Positions 1 to 8,764 of a stretch of 64,000 nucleotides of DNA are shown piece after piece (position 1 is the stretch's first letter; the number at the start of each line of letters is the position of its first letter). A program made the translations under genes and the position numbers. The DNA is from Pseudomonadota bacterium (lineage in GTDB: Bacteria; Pseudomonadota; Gammaproteobacteria; Xanthomonadales; Rhodanobacteraceae), in contig JAKQJM010000057.1 in NCBI GenBank assembly GCA_029561145.1, positions 124,001 to 188,000 of the forward strand. Direction: 5' to 3'. Below the pieces are notes generated by a model. It did not search any database. It worked only from the letters and a program-made list of their open reading frames with translations, and was not told the DNA's origin.

Positions 1-628
1 CCCCGTCAGTGACGTGGAGATCGACGAGGGCCAGCGGATCCCAGTCATTCATCAGGGACAGCATCGCCTGCATCTCGGGAGCATCGGCCTTGACGTAGTC
101 GCGGTTGAGATTGAAATTCTGCGCGGTCGTGCGCCAGCCCATTTCCTCCGGGCCGCGCTGGTTCGGGCGATTCCATGCCTTGAAGCGTTCGTGGCCGTCG
201 ATGTTGAAGACCGGCACGAAGATCAGCACGAGCTTGTCGAGTGTGGCCTTGGCCGCGCGTCCTTCGAGAATCTCGCGCAAGGCCAGAAACCCGGCGTCCT
301 TGCCATCGATCTCGCCGGCATGGATACCGCCCTGCACCAGCATGATCGGGAGTTTGCGCTCGTGCGCCTGCGCTGCGGTCAGCGCGCCACTGCGCGACAC
401 GATCAAGGCCTTCATCGGGCGACCCTCCGGCGTCTTGCCGAATTCAATGCAACGCACGGTATCCGGGTACTTCTCGGCAAATGCGGCACACAGGCGAACG
501 ACCTCCTCGTAGTGCCCGGTGCGCTTGAAGGCGGATTGCTCGGCTACCGTGGCGAGTGGATGCGTCGCCGCGAAAGCGCACGGCGCGAGCAACACGGCGA
601 GCGAGGCAAGGAGTCTGATGCGGTACAT
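1..628 (-). CDS. M14-family zinc carboxypeptidase, secreted (3' end outside window)
   Basis: Reading the minus strand from the ATG at 628 gives a signal peptide (YRIRLLASLAVLLAPCAFA) followed by an M14 metallopeptidase domain that runs off the window edge. The zinc-binding HAGE motif lies in GGIHAGEIDGKD, and FVPVFNIDGHERF and FNLNRDY match the substrate-binding Asn-Arg region of the family. M14 enzymes trim C-terminal residues from peptides; the signal peptide puts this one in the periplasm or outside. The second zinc His and the catalytic Glu would lie beyond the edge. It is divergent from the phosphodiesterase gene, with only about 30 to 130 bp between starts. The reading frame stays open to base 1. 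Family assignment is solid; substrate is unknown. Confidence 0.88.
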   Translation of the reverse strand, partial: MYRIRLLASLAVLLAPCAFAATHPLATVAEQSAFKRTGHYEEVVRLCAAFAEKYPDTVRCIEFGKTPEGRPMKALIVSRSGALTAAQAHERKLPIMLVQGGIHAGEIDGKDAGFLALREILEGRAAKATLDKLVLIFVPVFNIDGHERFKAWNRPNQRGPEEMGWRTTAQNFNLNRDYVKADAPEMQAMLSLMNDWDPLALVDLHVTDG

Positions 629-657
629 GCTGGCGAACCCTGTGGGAAGGTGTCCGG

Positions 658-1806
658 ATGGTAACGCAGCGCCGCGCCGGACGAGCCGCCGGCCTGTTCT
701 GGCGTGGCGTTCGTGCCATCATCCTGAAGGCGATGCCGATTTGCCGAAGAGGTGGAATGGTCGTGAGTCCGATTGCCCGAGTGTCCGGCAAGGTGCTCGT
801 CATCGCCCATCGTGGCGCGAGCGCGTTGCTTCCCGAGCACACCCTGGTTGCCTATGCCAGGGCCATCGAGGACGGTGCGGACCTGATCGAGCCGGATCTC
901 GTCATGACGCGCGACGGCGTCCTCGTGGCGCGTCATGAAGGCGAGATCAGCGCATCGACCGATGTTTCATCACGCGCCGAATTCCACGCGCGCAGGACAT
1001 CCAAGCTGATCGATGGCGTCCTCGTCGAGGGCTGGTTCTGCGAGGATTTCACCCTGGCCGAGTTGCGAACCCTGCGCTGTCGTGAGCCACTGCCCGACAT
1101 GCGCAGTCGCGCACACGACGGTCTGCACGCGATCCCCACGTTCGACGAGATCGTCGAACTCGCCGCGCGGGAATCACAACGGCGCGGGCGCATGATCGGG
1201 ATCATTCCGGAAATCAAGAATTCGACCTGGTTCCATTCGATCGACCTCGACCCCGAACGCGCACTCATCGCTGCCGTGCAGCGCCACGACTACTTGCGGC
1301 ACGCGCCATTCGGCATCCAGTCGTTCGAGGTCGGCAATCTGAGGGAGTTGCGCAGTTCGCTGGGCAGCTTCGCCAACATCTTCCTCGTCCAGTTGATCGG
1401 TTCCGATGATGCGGCACCTTTCGATCAGGTGACGGCAGGATCCGAGCCACAACCGTACACGACGATGATCGCGCCATCAGGACTGGCCGCGGTCCGCGAG
1501 TATGCCGATGCCGTCGCCGTCAACCGTCGTCGCATCCGGCCACTTGATCCGGTCAGTGGTGGATTGGCCGCCGAAACCACGATCATCGCGGACGCACATG
1601 CGGCGGGGCTCGCCGTGCATGCCTGGACCTTGCGTCCGGAAAATGCATGGCTGCCTCCTGCCTGGCGTTGCGGAGACGATCCGGCGAAGCGCTGCGAATC
1701 CGGTTTCCTGCGCGAGATGCGTGCCTTGATCGATGCCGGCGTCGACGCGATCTTCAGCGACGATCCCGGGTTGGCTCGTCGAGCGGTAGATGCATTGATC
1801 GACTGA
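658..1806 (+). CDS. glycerophosphodiester phosphodiesterase family protein
   Basis: GDPD-family TIM barrel that hydrolyses glycerophosphodiesters to glycerol-3-phosphate and an alcohol. HRGAS (about residue 51), PEHT, the E-x-D pair of LIEPDLV and a later RHE supply the catalytic and metal-binding residues, in the order seen in GlpQ. The C-terminal AIFSDDPG is also typical. The ATG at 658 follows a GGAAGG sequence, but the first 40 residues look unlike the family and carry no clear signal peptide. ATG 733, ATG 757 or GTG 763 (behind AGAGG) are alternative starts that would leave room for a divergent promoter. The function is well supported; the start is not. Confidence 0.88.
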   Translation: MVTQRRAGRAAGLFWRGVRAIILKAMPICRRGGMVVSPIARVSGKVLVIAHRGASALLPEHTLVAYARAIEDGADLIEPDLVMTRDGVLVARHEGEISASTDVSSRAEFHARRTSKLIDGVLVEGWFCEDFTLAELRTLRCREPLPDMRSRAHDGLHAIPTFDEIVELAARESQRRGRMIGIIPEIKNSTWFHSIDLDPERALIAAVQRHDYLRHAPFGIQSFEVGNLRELRSSLGSFANIFLVQLIGSDDAAPFDQVTAGSEPQPYTTMIAPSGLAAVREYADAVAVNRRRIRPLDPVSGGLAAETTIIADAHAAGLAVHAWTLRPENAWLPPAWRCGDDPAKRCESGFLREMRALIDAGVDAIFSDDPGLARRAVDALID

Positions 1807-2276
1807 TTTCAATCCTGGCCTGCGCGCGCCCTCGCAGACGAGGCATTGCTGCGCGCTTGCCTTTTGTTTTCGCGCCGGCCGATGGTGCGCGGTTCGAACG
1901 GGAACTGCAGGACGTGTTTTCTCTTGCCGCATCGGTCCGGTCGTCGACAGATCGTCCAATGGTCATCGGTCGCGCGGTGCAACGGCGCGGCATGCGCCAG
2001 GGAGGCATTTCCCGACTGGCATTGCCGATCACGTACGATCGCAGCTGAACGGAGCCTGTGACTTCCCGCACGCGCGCGCGCAGGCCATTCGATTCGATGA
2101 TGCGAGCGAGATCCGCCCTTTAGATCGTTGACAGCGAAGGGCAAGCTGAAATACGATACGTCTCGTAGTAAGGGCGGAAGGCCGCTGCTGCGGTATGACC
2201 GCCTCCCCGGCAATGCCTCGACGCAACGGCGAAATGCCGCGCGTATCGGGCTGCTTTTTCCTCACGGAGATTAGAC
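1807..2276. other. intergenic region without a recognisable gene
   Basis: About 470 bp between the phosphodiesterase and the small secreted-protein gene. Open frames here on both strands lack family features, ribosome-binding sites or signal peptides and look like chance frames of GC-rich DNA. The 3' part should hold the promoter of the gene at 2277, which has a CACGGAG-type ribosome-binding site. No repeat or strong hairpin was noticed. Confidence 0.4.
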
Positions 2277-2768
2277 ATGTTTCGCGCAATCACACTGGTC
2301 GCATTGGCCCTTGTCCTGTTTGCCTCGCCGCTGGCTGCAAAAAAGCCCGAGGAAAAAGCCGTCGCCGCCGTCTCCGCCGACACGGCAGAGAAATTCGCAG
2401 TCGTCGTCGAGCGCATTCGCAGCCAGATGGCTCCGGGCAAGCGTTACGAATTTCTCAGTACCGCGGATCGCGAGTCGGTCAACCTGTCATTCGACAAGAT
2501 GTCCGCAATGCTGACGGCGAGCGGTTCAGTGGGTGCGATGCCGGAAGACGACAGGTTGCGGCTCTTCAATGAGCAGGAAAAGGTCAATGGCCTGCTCGCA
2601 AAGAATGCCGACGATCGGCTGATCTGCACGCATGTCGCACCGGTCGGCTCGCATCTTCCGGTGAAGCAATGCAGGACGGCCCGGGAAGTTGCCGACAGCC
2701 GCAGCAAGGCGCGCAGGCAGTCGGAGTCCTTTGACAGTACTCGCCTGAATCGGGAACGCAGCAACTAG
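2277..2768 (+). CDS. small secreted protein of unknown function
   Basis: 163 residues with a clear signal peptide (FRAITLVALALVLFASPLAA) followed by a charged, mostly helical region and a C-terminal part with two Cys, ICTHVAPVGSHLPVKQC. The segment CTHVAPVGSHLPVKQC followed by R-T-A-R-E resembles a recurring motif of small exported proteins in Xanthomonadaceae (from memory, no search run). The two Cys could form a disulfide in the periplasm. The start follows a CACGGAG ribosome-binding site at normal spacing, and the gene stands alone. No function is proposed. Confidence 0.75.
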   Translation: MFRAITLVALALVLFASPLAAKKPEEKAVAAVSADTAEKFAVVVERIRSQMAPGKRYEFLSTADRESVNLSFDKMSAMLTASGSVGAMPEDDRLRLFNEQEKVNGLLAKNADDRLICTHVAPVGSHLPVKQCRTAREVADSRSKARRQSESFDSTRLNRERSN

Positions 2769-2804
2769 ACTCCGCCAGCGCCACCGGATTCGTGGATTGA
2801 AAAG

Positions 2805-2850
2805 ACAGGCAGTGCGAACCGCGATCAAATCGTGGTTCGCACTGCCTGTT
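2805..2850 (+). terminator. long hairpin, candidate terminator
   Basis: ACAGGCAGTGCGAACC pairs perfectly with GGTTCGCACTGCCTGT, and the interior CGAT/ATCG extends the stem to about 21 bp around a 3-base loop. It lies 36 bp after the stop of the secreted-protein gene. The T-tract behind it is poor, so termination is likely but not certain. The very long perfect stem could also be a processing site or a small repeat. Confidence 0.55.
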
Positions 2851-3121
2851 GGCATTTGAGGGTGGCAGGTTCCGGGCGATCCCTCGCGCCCGCGATAGCT
2901 GCGCGCCCGAACCCGCAGGCCCGCCCGCGCGCCGGCACGACCAGTATCTCCGATGAGCGGCGTTTCACCTTCCCTCCGAAGCACCGGAAAGCATGCGCGC
3001 AACGGTTCGGCGCGGCCCGAAAACTCGTCTGCGACTGCTGCATCCTGCTTGCGTGACCCGGGCGCATTTGGGGTTACGATGCCCTTCGTTGACCGGTTCC
3101 GTTCGATACGGGGAGGTTCGC

Positions 3122-4798
3122 ATGCACATGCAAGCCCTCAGGGTTGCCAGAATGGTTTCGATGTCGATCGTTCTGGCGATCGGCGCCTGCGGAGGCGGAA
3201 GTTCGAATTCCCCATCGACGCCACCACCGCCCCCACCACCGCCCCCGCCTCCTCCACCGGTGCTCGATGCGCAATACCGTGCATCCGGTCAGTCGCCATT
3301 CAATGCCGGCTGCGAGTTGGCCGCGCTGTCCGGGACCGTCTACACGAATGCCGAGGTCGAGCCGCACGTTGCGGTCGACCCCGGCAACCCCCAGCGCTAT
3401 TACGCTGCCTGGCAGCAGGATCGCTGGTCCAGCGGTGGCGCACGCGGGCTTGCTGTTGGCGTGTCGAACGACGGCGGACAAACCTGGAGCCAGCGCTACC
3501 CGGTATTTTCGCGCTGCACGGGCGGCACACCGGCCAATGGCGGTGACTACGAGCGCAGCAGTGATCCATGGGTGGCCGTATCGCCGGATGGAACCGCCTA
3601 TGCGATCGCGATCTCGTTCACCGGTGCATCACTGGCGCCTGGCTCGATCAGCTCGGTCCTGGTCAGCCGCTCGACCGACGGAGGCGTCAACTGGAGCCTG
3701 CCGACGACGATCGTGCGCGAAGGCAACGATGTATTCCACGACAAGGAGTCGATCACCGCCGACCCGACTGATCCGCGATTCGTCTACGCGGTATGGGACC
3801 GGATTTCCGCGGCCAATTTCGGACCGACCTGGTTTTCGCGCAGCGTGAATGGCGGCCAGAGCTGGGAGCCGGCACGCGCCATCTACGATCCCGGACTGAA
3901 CAGCCAGACGCTGGGCAACATCATTGCCGTGCTGCCGAACGGCACGCTCGTCAACGTCTACTCGCGGATCGATGCAGCGCCCAACGGCAGCACGAATGCG
4001 TATGTCGACTTGATCCGTTCCACCGACAACGGCGCGACCTGGTCAGCGCCAATCCGTATTGCCAGTCAGCTCAGCATCGGCACGGTCGATCCCGATACCG
4101 GCCTGCGCGTGCGTGATGGCGCGGTCGTGCCGAGTATCGCGGTGGGGCCGGGCGGCAGCCTGTTCGTCGCCTGGCAGGATTCACGGTTCAGCAACGGAGC
4201 ACGCGACGGCATCGCCCTTTCACGATCGGAGGATGGAGGATTCACCTGGTCGACTCCGCTGCGGGTGAACAGCAATCCGGCGGTCGCTGCCTTCGTGCCG
4301 GTCGTGCATGTGCGAAGCGACGGCATGATCGGGCTGACCTACTACGATTTTCGCGCCAACACGAATGACCGGAATACCTTGCTGACCAGCCTGTGGCTTG
4401 CACGCTCGACCGATGGCGTGACCTGGCGCGAGAACCAGGTCGCCGGGCCCTTCGATCTGGCCAGCGCACCGCTGGCCGCGGCGGGAAACACGACGGGCTA
4501 CTTCCTGGGTGATTATCAGGGACTCGCGAGTTCGGGAGCGATCTTTGTTCCATTCTTCACACGTACCACGGGAACCACCGGCAACCGCACCGACATCTAC
4601 GCCGCGCCGGCGGTTTCGGCGACGATGAGCGCGGCGGAGATGGCATCCGAGCTGCGTGCCCTGGGTCCGGCGAAGGTCGCCGAGCCCACGCCATTGACGA
4701 TGACGCCGGACTGGAGCCGCCGCATTTCTGCCAACGTCGAAGGCATCATGAAGATCGTCGTGCCGGGGACCGGGCGCAGGCCAGGCGAAGACGATTGA
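3122..4798 (+). CDS. sialidase-like (BNR/Asp-box) lipoprotein
   Basis: 558-residue exported beta-propeller. The start at 3122 sits five bases after GGGGAGG. A hydrophobic segment ends in the lipobox IGAC, so the protein should be a lipoprotein. A tract of 13 prolines follows as a spacer. At least six Asp-box motifs (S-x-D-G-G-x-x-W type) are visible: NDGGQTW, TDGGVNW, VNGGQSW, TDNGATW, EDGGFTW and TDGVTW. These mark the blades of sialidase-type six-bladed propellers. The catalytic Arg triad of true sialidases was not traced, so sialidase activity is not claimed; it may only bind or cut some glycan. The poly-Pro tract is the odd feature. Confidence 0.82.
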   Translation: MHMQALRVARMVSMSIVLAIGACGGGSSNSPSTPPPPPPPPPPPPPVLDAQYRASGQSPFNAGCELAALSGTVYTNAEVEPHVAVDPGNPQRYYAAWQQDRWSSGGARGLAVGVSNDGGQTWSQRYPVFSRCTGGTPANGGDYERSSDPWVAVSPDGTAYAIAISFTGASLAPGSISSVLVSRSTDGGVNWSLPTTIVREGNDVFHDKESITADPTDPRFVYAVWDRISAANFGPTWFSRSVNGGQSWEPARAIYDPGLNSQTLGNIIAVLPNGTLVNVYSRIDAAPNGSTNAYVDLIRSTDNGATWSAPIRIASQLSIGTVDPDTGLRVRDGAVVPSIAVGPGGSLFVAWQDSRFSNGARDGIALSRSEDGGFTWSTPLRVNSNPAVAAFVPVVHVRSDGMIGLTYYDFRANTNDRNTLLTSLWLARSTDGVTWRENQVAGPFDLASAPLAAAGNTTGYFLGDYQGLASSGAIFVPFFTRTTGTTGNRTDIYAAPAVSATMSAAEMASELRALGPAKVAEPTPLTMTPDWSRRISANVEGIMKIVVPGTGRRPGEDD

Positions 4799-4854
4799 GC
4801 GCGGCAACCGGCAGATCCCGATCGGCCAGTCGAACAGCGCCCGCGAGAATCGAA

Positions 4855-6234
4855 CTACTGGCTGAGGTGCCCGGACGCGGAAACTTGCCAGGTACCTTCG
4901 CAGCTTCCCTCGCCGTGTCCGATCGAACGCAATGCGAGGCAGGCATCGATCGGTTCGCCGCGGGCCCGCACCGAGCTGCCCAGCACGGCAAGCAGGGCAT
5001 GCTCGTCGAGCTTCGGTGATATCTGCAACAACAGCGCGATCGCGCCGGTCACGTGTGCAGTGGCCAGGGACGTGCCTGAGGCATAGTCGTAGCTGCCGCC
5101 CGGTTCGAGTGTAAGGATCTCCTCGCCCGGGGCAGCCAGTGATTGGCGCTCGGGCTGCTGTTTCGAATCGCCGCTTGACCCGACCGCGATGACCGCCTTC
5201 GTGCCGACCGGAAATCCGTCCGCATTGCCATCGCCGGGCATCGCGCCGACGATGATCTTGCCGTGGGCGATGGCGTAGTCGAGCAGTTCCGCAAGCAGGG
5301 GATCATGCGGGCCACCGAGACTCAGGTTGATGATGCGCGCCTTCGAGGCAATCGCCGCTCCGAGCGCCTGGGCGAGCGTGAACGAGTTGCAGCGCGCCGG
5401 GCTCGCGCCCCTCGCGACCGGCCAGCACGCGCGATACGAGAGCAACTCGACGGCGGGGGCGATTCCGACAATGCCCACGCCGTTGTTGGCGACCGCGGCG
5501 ATCACCCCCGCGACTTCGGTGCCATGTCGATCCTGTGCGGCGTCTGCGGCGGTTCCTCCGACGAAATCGCGTTGCTCGCCGACGCGTCCCGCCAGGTCAG
5601 GATGTGACGCATCGATGCCGGTGTCGATCAGCGCTACGGCGACGTGCCTGCCGCTTGCCCAGCGCTGGGCCTGGGCGGCACCGATCGAGGAGAATCCCGT
5701 TTGCAAGCCGACATAGGGGTCGTTGTAGGGCGTGGTCGCGGCCACGGCCTTCGGCGACGCATCAAGCGCCGATGGCACGGACAGCGTGGCGAATTCCTGC
5801 AACGGCTGCGCAAGATGCACGCGGTTGTCCCTGCGCAGTTCGGCGAGCACGTGCTCGCGGTCGCCGCCTGCCGGAATTGCGTAGAGCATGCAGCGCAACT
5901 TCAGTGGCTCGATCGACCACGCGGAAATCTCGGTCAAGCCGTGCTCACGGGCGATCCGGGTCGAAGTGGCACGACTGCGTTCGCTCCCGGCATAGCCGGT
6001 GAATCCCGAATAGCCGCGAGGACTCGATCCGATCGCAGGGATCGGATCGGATTTCTCCTCGATTGCGACGACGATGCGTTGTTCGCCGGCAGCGGCAGCG
6101 TTCGTCGCTTGCGCGCAGATCACGCCACTGTGGGCCATCGTCAACATGCCGACGGCGAGGATGATCCGAGCCAGCATCGCGCGGCCACGCAATGGACGTG
6201 CGCGGCCGTTGCATCGTCCGATCGCGACCATCAT
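4855..6234 (-). CDS. subtilisin-like (S8) serine protease, last gene of a sigma/anti-sigma operon
   Basis: 459 residues from the ATG at 6234; an internal start at about residue 20 (MLARIILAVGMLTMAHSG) gives a cleaner signal peptide. Residues 90-148 resemble an inhibitor-I9 type propeptide, ending in VHLAQPLQEF. The catalytic domain shows Asp204 (ALIDTGID), His237 (RHGTEVAG) and Ser389 (SGTSLATAHV). The usual oxyanion-hole AAGN motif is not clear: the matching stretch reads VGAMPGDGN, so the Asn may be displaced or replaced by Asp. The start overlaps the anti-sigma stop by ATGA, suggesting translational coupling. The enzyme is expected in the periplasm or outside, possibly acting on the anti-sigma factor (inference). 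Confidence 0.88.
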   Translation of the reverse strand: MMVAIGRCNGRARPLRGRAMLARIILAVGMLTMAHSGVICAQATNAAAAGEQRIVVAIEEKSDPIPAIGSSPRGYSGFTGYAGSERSRATSTRIAREHGLTEISAWSIEPLKLRCMLYAIPAGGDREHVLAELRRDNRVHLAQPLQEFATLSVPSALDASPKAVAATTPYNDPYVGLQTGFSSIGAAQAQRWASGRHVAVALIDTGIDASHPDLAGRVGEQRDFVGGTAADAAQDRHGTEVAGVIAAVANNGVGIVGIAPAVELLSYRACWPVARGASPARCNSFTLAQALGAAIASKARIINLSLGGPHDPLLAELLDYAIAHGKIIVGAMPGDGNADGFPVGTKAVIAVGSSGDSKQQPERQSLAAPGEEILTLEPGGSYDYASGTSLATAHVTGAIALLLQISPKLDEHALLAVLGSSVRARGEPIDACLALRSIGHGEGSCEGTWQVSASGHLSQ

Positions 6235-6959
6235 TGGCCGCTTCCCGGCGCGAGGATCGGTTCGGCGAGCAGGACACCGGCATGTGCGCGCAGCCGCAGC
6301 AGTGCGGCACGGGAATCAGGAACCTTGGCGTGCGTGTCCATTGCACCGCCGTCGGGTGCCAGCGCGAGTATCGTGCCGCCCGGATTGCTGTCGACGATGC
6401 GCAGCCCGGATTCGCCGAGCATCTGCTGCAGGTCGGCAACGCTCAGGGTCGGTGAAGGAACCAGGCGAATGCTCGCCTTCGCCGGCAAGTTTCCGCTCCG
6501 GCTCAACGTCGAGTATTCCGGTCGGTTATCGGCCTGGTTTCGATCGCTGATCATCATCGACGTCAATGCAATCAGCCCGAAAGCTTCGACGACGACGGCC
6601 ACGGCAAGCACGCGACCCAGACCCCGGTGCCGGCCATTCGCCGGCGCCGACGCAGATGATCGCGCCAATGCTTCGCGCCGCTCCGCAGCACGGTCGCCGA
6701 ACCCTGCAGGCAACGCATCTTCAGCGTCGATGCGGTTGAAAAGACGCGCAAGTGACGTGCTCGCGGTCGTGTCCGCAACCATCGGGTCGTCGGCGATTCC
6801 CGCATGCACCCTGCTCTGGAACGCGAGTTCCTCGCGACAATCGGGGCAGTGTTGCAAATGCGCATCGACGCTTTCGCGCTGGTCGGCGTCGAGCGTCCCG
6901 TTGACCAGCCACGGGATCAGGTCCCAGGTCTGTCGATGGGCCGGGTCATGCGTCGTCAT
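6231..6959 (-). CDS. membrane anti-sigma factor with zinc-finger-like N-terminus
   Basis: 242 residues. The cytoplasmic N-terminus has the zf-HC2 signature H34-x3-C38-x2-C41 (HLQHCPDC), expected to bind the ECF sigma factor encoded just upstream. A single membrane segment lies near residues 115-137 (VLAVAVVVEAFGLIALTSMMI). The periplasmic part (about 165-235) has an alternating helix/strand pattern ending in AHAGVLLAEPIL, which resembles the propeptide of the protease in the next gene (VHLAQPLQEF). The gene overlaps both neighbours by ATGA. Role by family: it holds the sigma factor inactive until an envelope signal arrives. The propeptide likeness is an observation by eye. Confidence 0.82.
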   Translation of the reverse strand: MTTHDPAHRQTWDLIPWLVNGTLDADQRESVDAHLQHCPDCREELAFQSRVHAGIADDPMVADTTASTSLARLFNRIDAEDALPAGFGDRAAERREALARSSASAPANGRHRGLGRVLAVAVVVEAFGLIALTSMMISDRNQADNRPEYSTLSRSGNLPAKASIRLVPSPTLSVADLQQMLGESGLRIVDSNPGGTILALAPDGGAMDTHAKVPDSRAALLRLRAHAGVLLAEPILAPGSGQ

Positions 6960-7582
6960 GCGAACTCCGATCGCGGTTCGATGGAATCATCGCCACCAAG
7001 GACGGGCAGGGTGTTGCGCAAGCGAACGCGCGCATGAAACATGCGGGCCTTCACCGTGCCAACCGGGCAATCCATGATCGCAGCGATCTCATCGCACGAC
7101 TGGCCGAGGAAATAGGCAAGTTCAAGGGTCATGCGTTGCTCGTCGGGCAACAGGGCGAGGCCATGTTTCACCCAGTCCCGCATCTCGGTATTCGCGGTTT
7201 CGCAAATGGGCTCCGGCAGTTCGTCAAAGTCCGGATCGATGCCTGTCGCGGATGCATTGCGGTATTGCGCGGAACGGTCGCGCAGTGCCTTCATGAGGCT
7301 CCGATAGGCGATCGCGATGATCCAGCTGCGCGGCTTGGAATCGCCACGGAATCGCGTCGCACCGCGCCATACCGCCCACATCGTTTCGTTGACGACATCC
7401 TCGACCAGGTCGCGCCGGGAGGTGGTCCGGACCAGGAACCGGGTCAGCAGGCCGTGATAGCTTGTATAGAGTTTCTCGAACGCTTTCCGGTCGCCGCGCG
7501 CGATGGCATTGATCAGGGCGAGCTCGCGCTCGTCCGACGAATCATTGTCGCGGTTGCTGCGGGAGGCCGAACCCTCTCTCAT
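6956..7582 (-). CDS. ECF-family RNA polymerase sigma factor
   Basis: 208 residues with sigma region 2 (KLYTSYHGLLTRFL, then LVEDVVNETMWAVW) and region 4 (LALLPDEQRMTLEL, then a helix-turn-helix in SCDEIAAIMDCPVGTVKARM). It directs RNA polymerase to a small regulon, usually including its own operon. The ATG at 7582 has an AGGA ribosome-binding site seven bases away. It heads a three-gene operon (sigma, anti-sigma, subtilase) with ATGA overlaps throughout. The upstream region carries a tandem 15-mer. Confidence 0.92.
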   Translation of the reverse strand: MREGSASRSNRDNDSSDERELALINAIARGDRKAFEKLYTSYHGLLTRFLVRTTSRRDLVEDVVNETMWAVWRGATRFRGDSKPRSWIIAIAYRSLMKALRDRSAQYRNASATGIDPDFDELPEPICETANTEMRDWVKHGLALLPDEQRMTLELAYFLGQSCDEIAAIMDCPVGTVKARMFHARVRLRNTLPVLGGDDSIEPRSEFA

Positions 7583-7603
7583 GTGCGATTCCTAATCCTT
7601 CTA

Positions 7604-7633
7604 TGAGCCAGGTCAATGTGAGCCAGGTCAATG
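7604..7633. repeat. tandem 15-bp repeat upstream of the sigma operon
   Basis: TGAGCCAGGTCAATG occurs twice head to tail with no spacer, 22 bp upstream of the sigma-factor start. It lies where a promoter or regulator site for the minus-strand operon is expected. A duplication by slippage is the simplest explanation; a tandem binding site is possible. Confidence 0.7.
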
Positions 7634-7808
7634 GTGGTATGTACCGGGAAGTGGCCACAAAGGTTGTGCCCGTTGCGAAAAATCCCGCAAATGCCCGATT
7701 CCGTCCGGCCAAGCGACCAGCATACCGGCCACTGAGCACGAATTCCGGGCCGCAGGGCGGGAAAGGCGGACCGCAGCGGGTACGCCACCGGCTCACGGCA
7801 AGTCCGGC

Positions 7809-8549
7809 GTGAGTCCTTCGGCGCGCCTGCTTGCGGTAACGCTCGTTCCCGGGCTGCTTGCCGCCGCCCCGCCGGCATACGCAGGATCCTGTGGTGGCGC
7901 GCTCGGCGTCTCGTCGGAAAACATCTATCGCGGCATCACGCAGAGCGAAGGCCGGGCCAGCGCATTCGGTGACGTGCACTGCAGGTTCGCGCAAAGCTGG
8001 GCAGCCGGGATCGGCGCGAACACGTTTCGCGCACCGTGGGGCAGGTCCGATACGCAGCTCACCTTCTACCTCGACCGCCACTGGCGGCTCGATGACGATT
8101 GGTCGGCCAAGCTCGGCGTCATCCACTACGAACCGCTGCACGCCCAGAACCGCGCCGGATTCCAGTACGACGAACTCAATGCGGCGATCGGCTGGCGCGG
8201 CCGCTGGCTGACCACGGCCGCCTGGTCGCCGCGCGTCGGCAATGCCTATGTCGGCACACCGGCTGGCTACAACGGCTGGCTGCGCATCGAGACCGCCTGG
8301 CGGCAACCGCTCGGCAGTCGCGTCAGTGTCGACGCCGGCCTCGGTTACGCCCATCCCTCAGCCACGCCACCGCACGACTATCGCTACGCGAACCTCGCGC
8401 TCAACGTCGCCATCGGCGACGCCTATCTGAGCCTGGGCCGCGTCTGGACCAGTTCCCTCTATTTTCGTTACAGCGAATTCAAGCCGCCGTTCGAATTCAC
8501 CTTCCTGCCTAAGCAGCGCTGGGTGGGTTCGGTCGTGTGGATGTTTTGA
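7809..8549 (+). CDS. outer-membrane-type exported protein (TorF/gcw_chp-like)
   Basis: 246 residues starting with GTG at 7809 and a signal peptide ending in APPAYA. GALGVSSENIYRGITQSEGRASAFGDVHC is the recognisable start of a family of conserved proteobacterial exported proteins (annotated as TorF-family putative porins or TIGR02001). The rest is rich in alternating aromatic strands, as in a beta-barrel, and ends in VVWMF, a typical C-terminal Phe for outer-membrane insertion. Function in the family is unknown. It stands alone and is followed by a terminator. Confidence 0.75.
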   Translation: MSPSARLLAVTLVPGLLAAAPPAYAGSCGGALGVSSENIYRGITQSEGRASAFGDVHCRFAQSWAAGIGANTFRAPWGRSDTQLTFYLDRHWRLDDDWSAKLGVIHYEPLHAQNRAGFQYDELNAAIGWRGRWLTTAAWSPRVGNAYVGTPAGYNGWLRIETAWRQPLGSRVSVDAGLGYAHPSATPPHDYRYANLALNVAIGDAYLSLGRVWTSSLYFRYSEFKPPFEFTFLPKQRWVGSVVWMF

Positions 8550-8559
8550 TATTTGCTCG

Positions 8560-8582
8560 AAATGCGTCAGCTGCGCATTTTT
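8560..8582 (+). terminator. rho-independent terminator
   Basis: AAATGCG and CGCATTT form a 7-bp stem around a 7-base loop, with the T run continuing into TTA. It sits 11 bp after the stop of the outer-membrane protein gene. Confidence 0.6.
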
Positions 8583-8590
8583 ATCGCAAA

Positions 8591-8635
8591 GGTGCGAAAG
8601 TAGACTCGAAGCTCCTGGGCAATGGTGCGAAAGTA
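8591..8635. repeat. two direct copies of GGTGCGAAAGTA
   Basis: The 12-mer GGTGCGAAAGTA occurs at 8591-8602 and 8624-8635, 33 bp apart (about three helical turns). The second copy continues CACCTGCCCCTGAAG. Such arrangements occur at the ends of some transposons and in regulator sites; no transposase is near, so it could be a remnant. Confidence 0.5.
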
Positions 8636-8764
8636 CACCTGCCCCTGAAGTTCTAATCCGCGTGAATGCAACGACCGTGGCCTACCACGTCTACATGATA
8701 CGCAAACAACCGCCTCCCATAAATCTGGAGTAAGCTGCTTTCGAATTCCGGTGGGGGCAAGTCG

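Noticed and set aside
14..664. Long plus-strand frame at the window start
   Set aside because: It is the shadow of the M14 carboxypeptidase on the minus strand, which has signal peptide and catalytic motifs.
7604..7633. Tandem 15-mers as a CRISPR or satellite
   Set aside because: Only two copies with no spacers; better read as a local duplication or regulator site.
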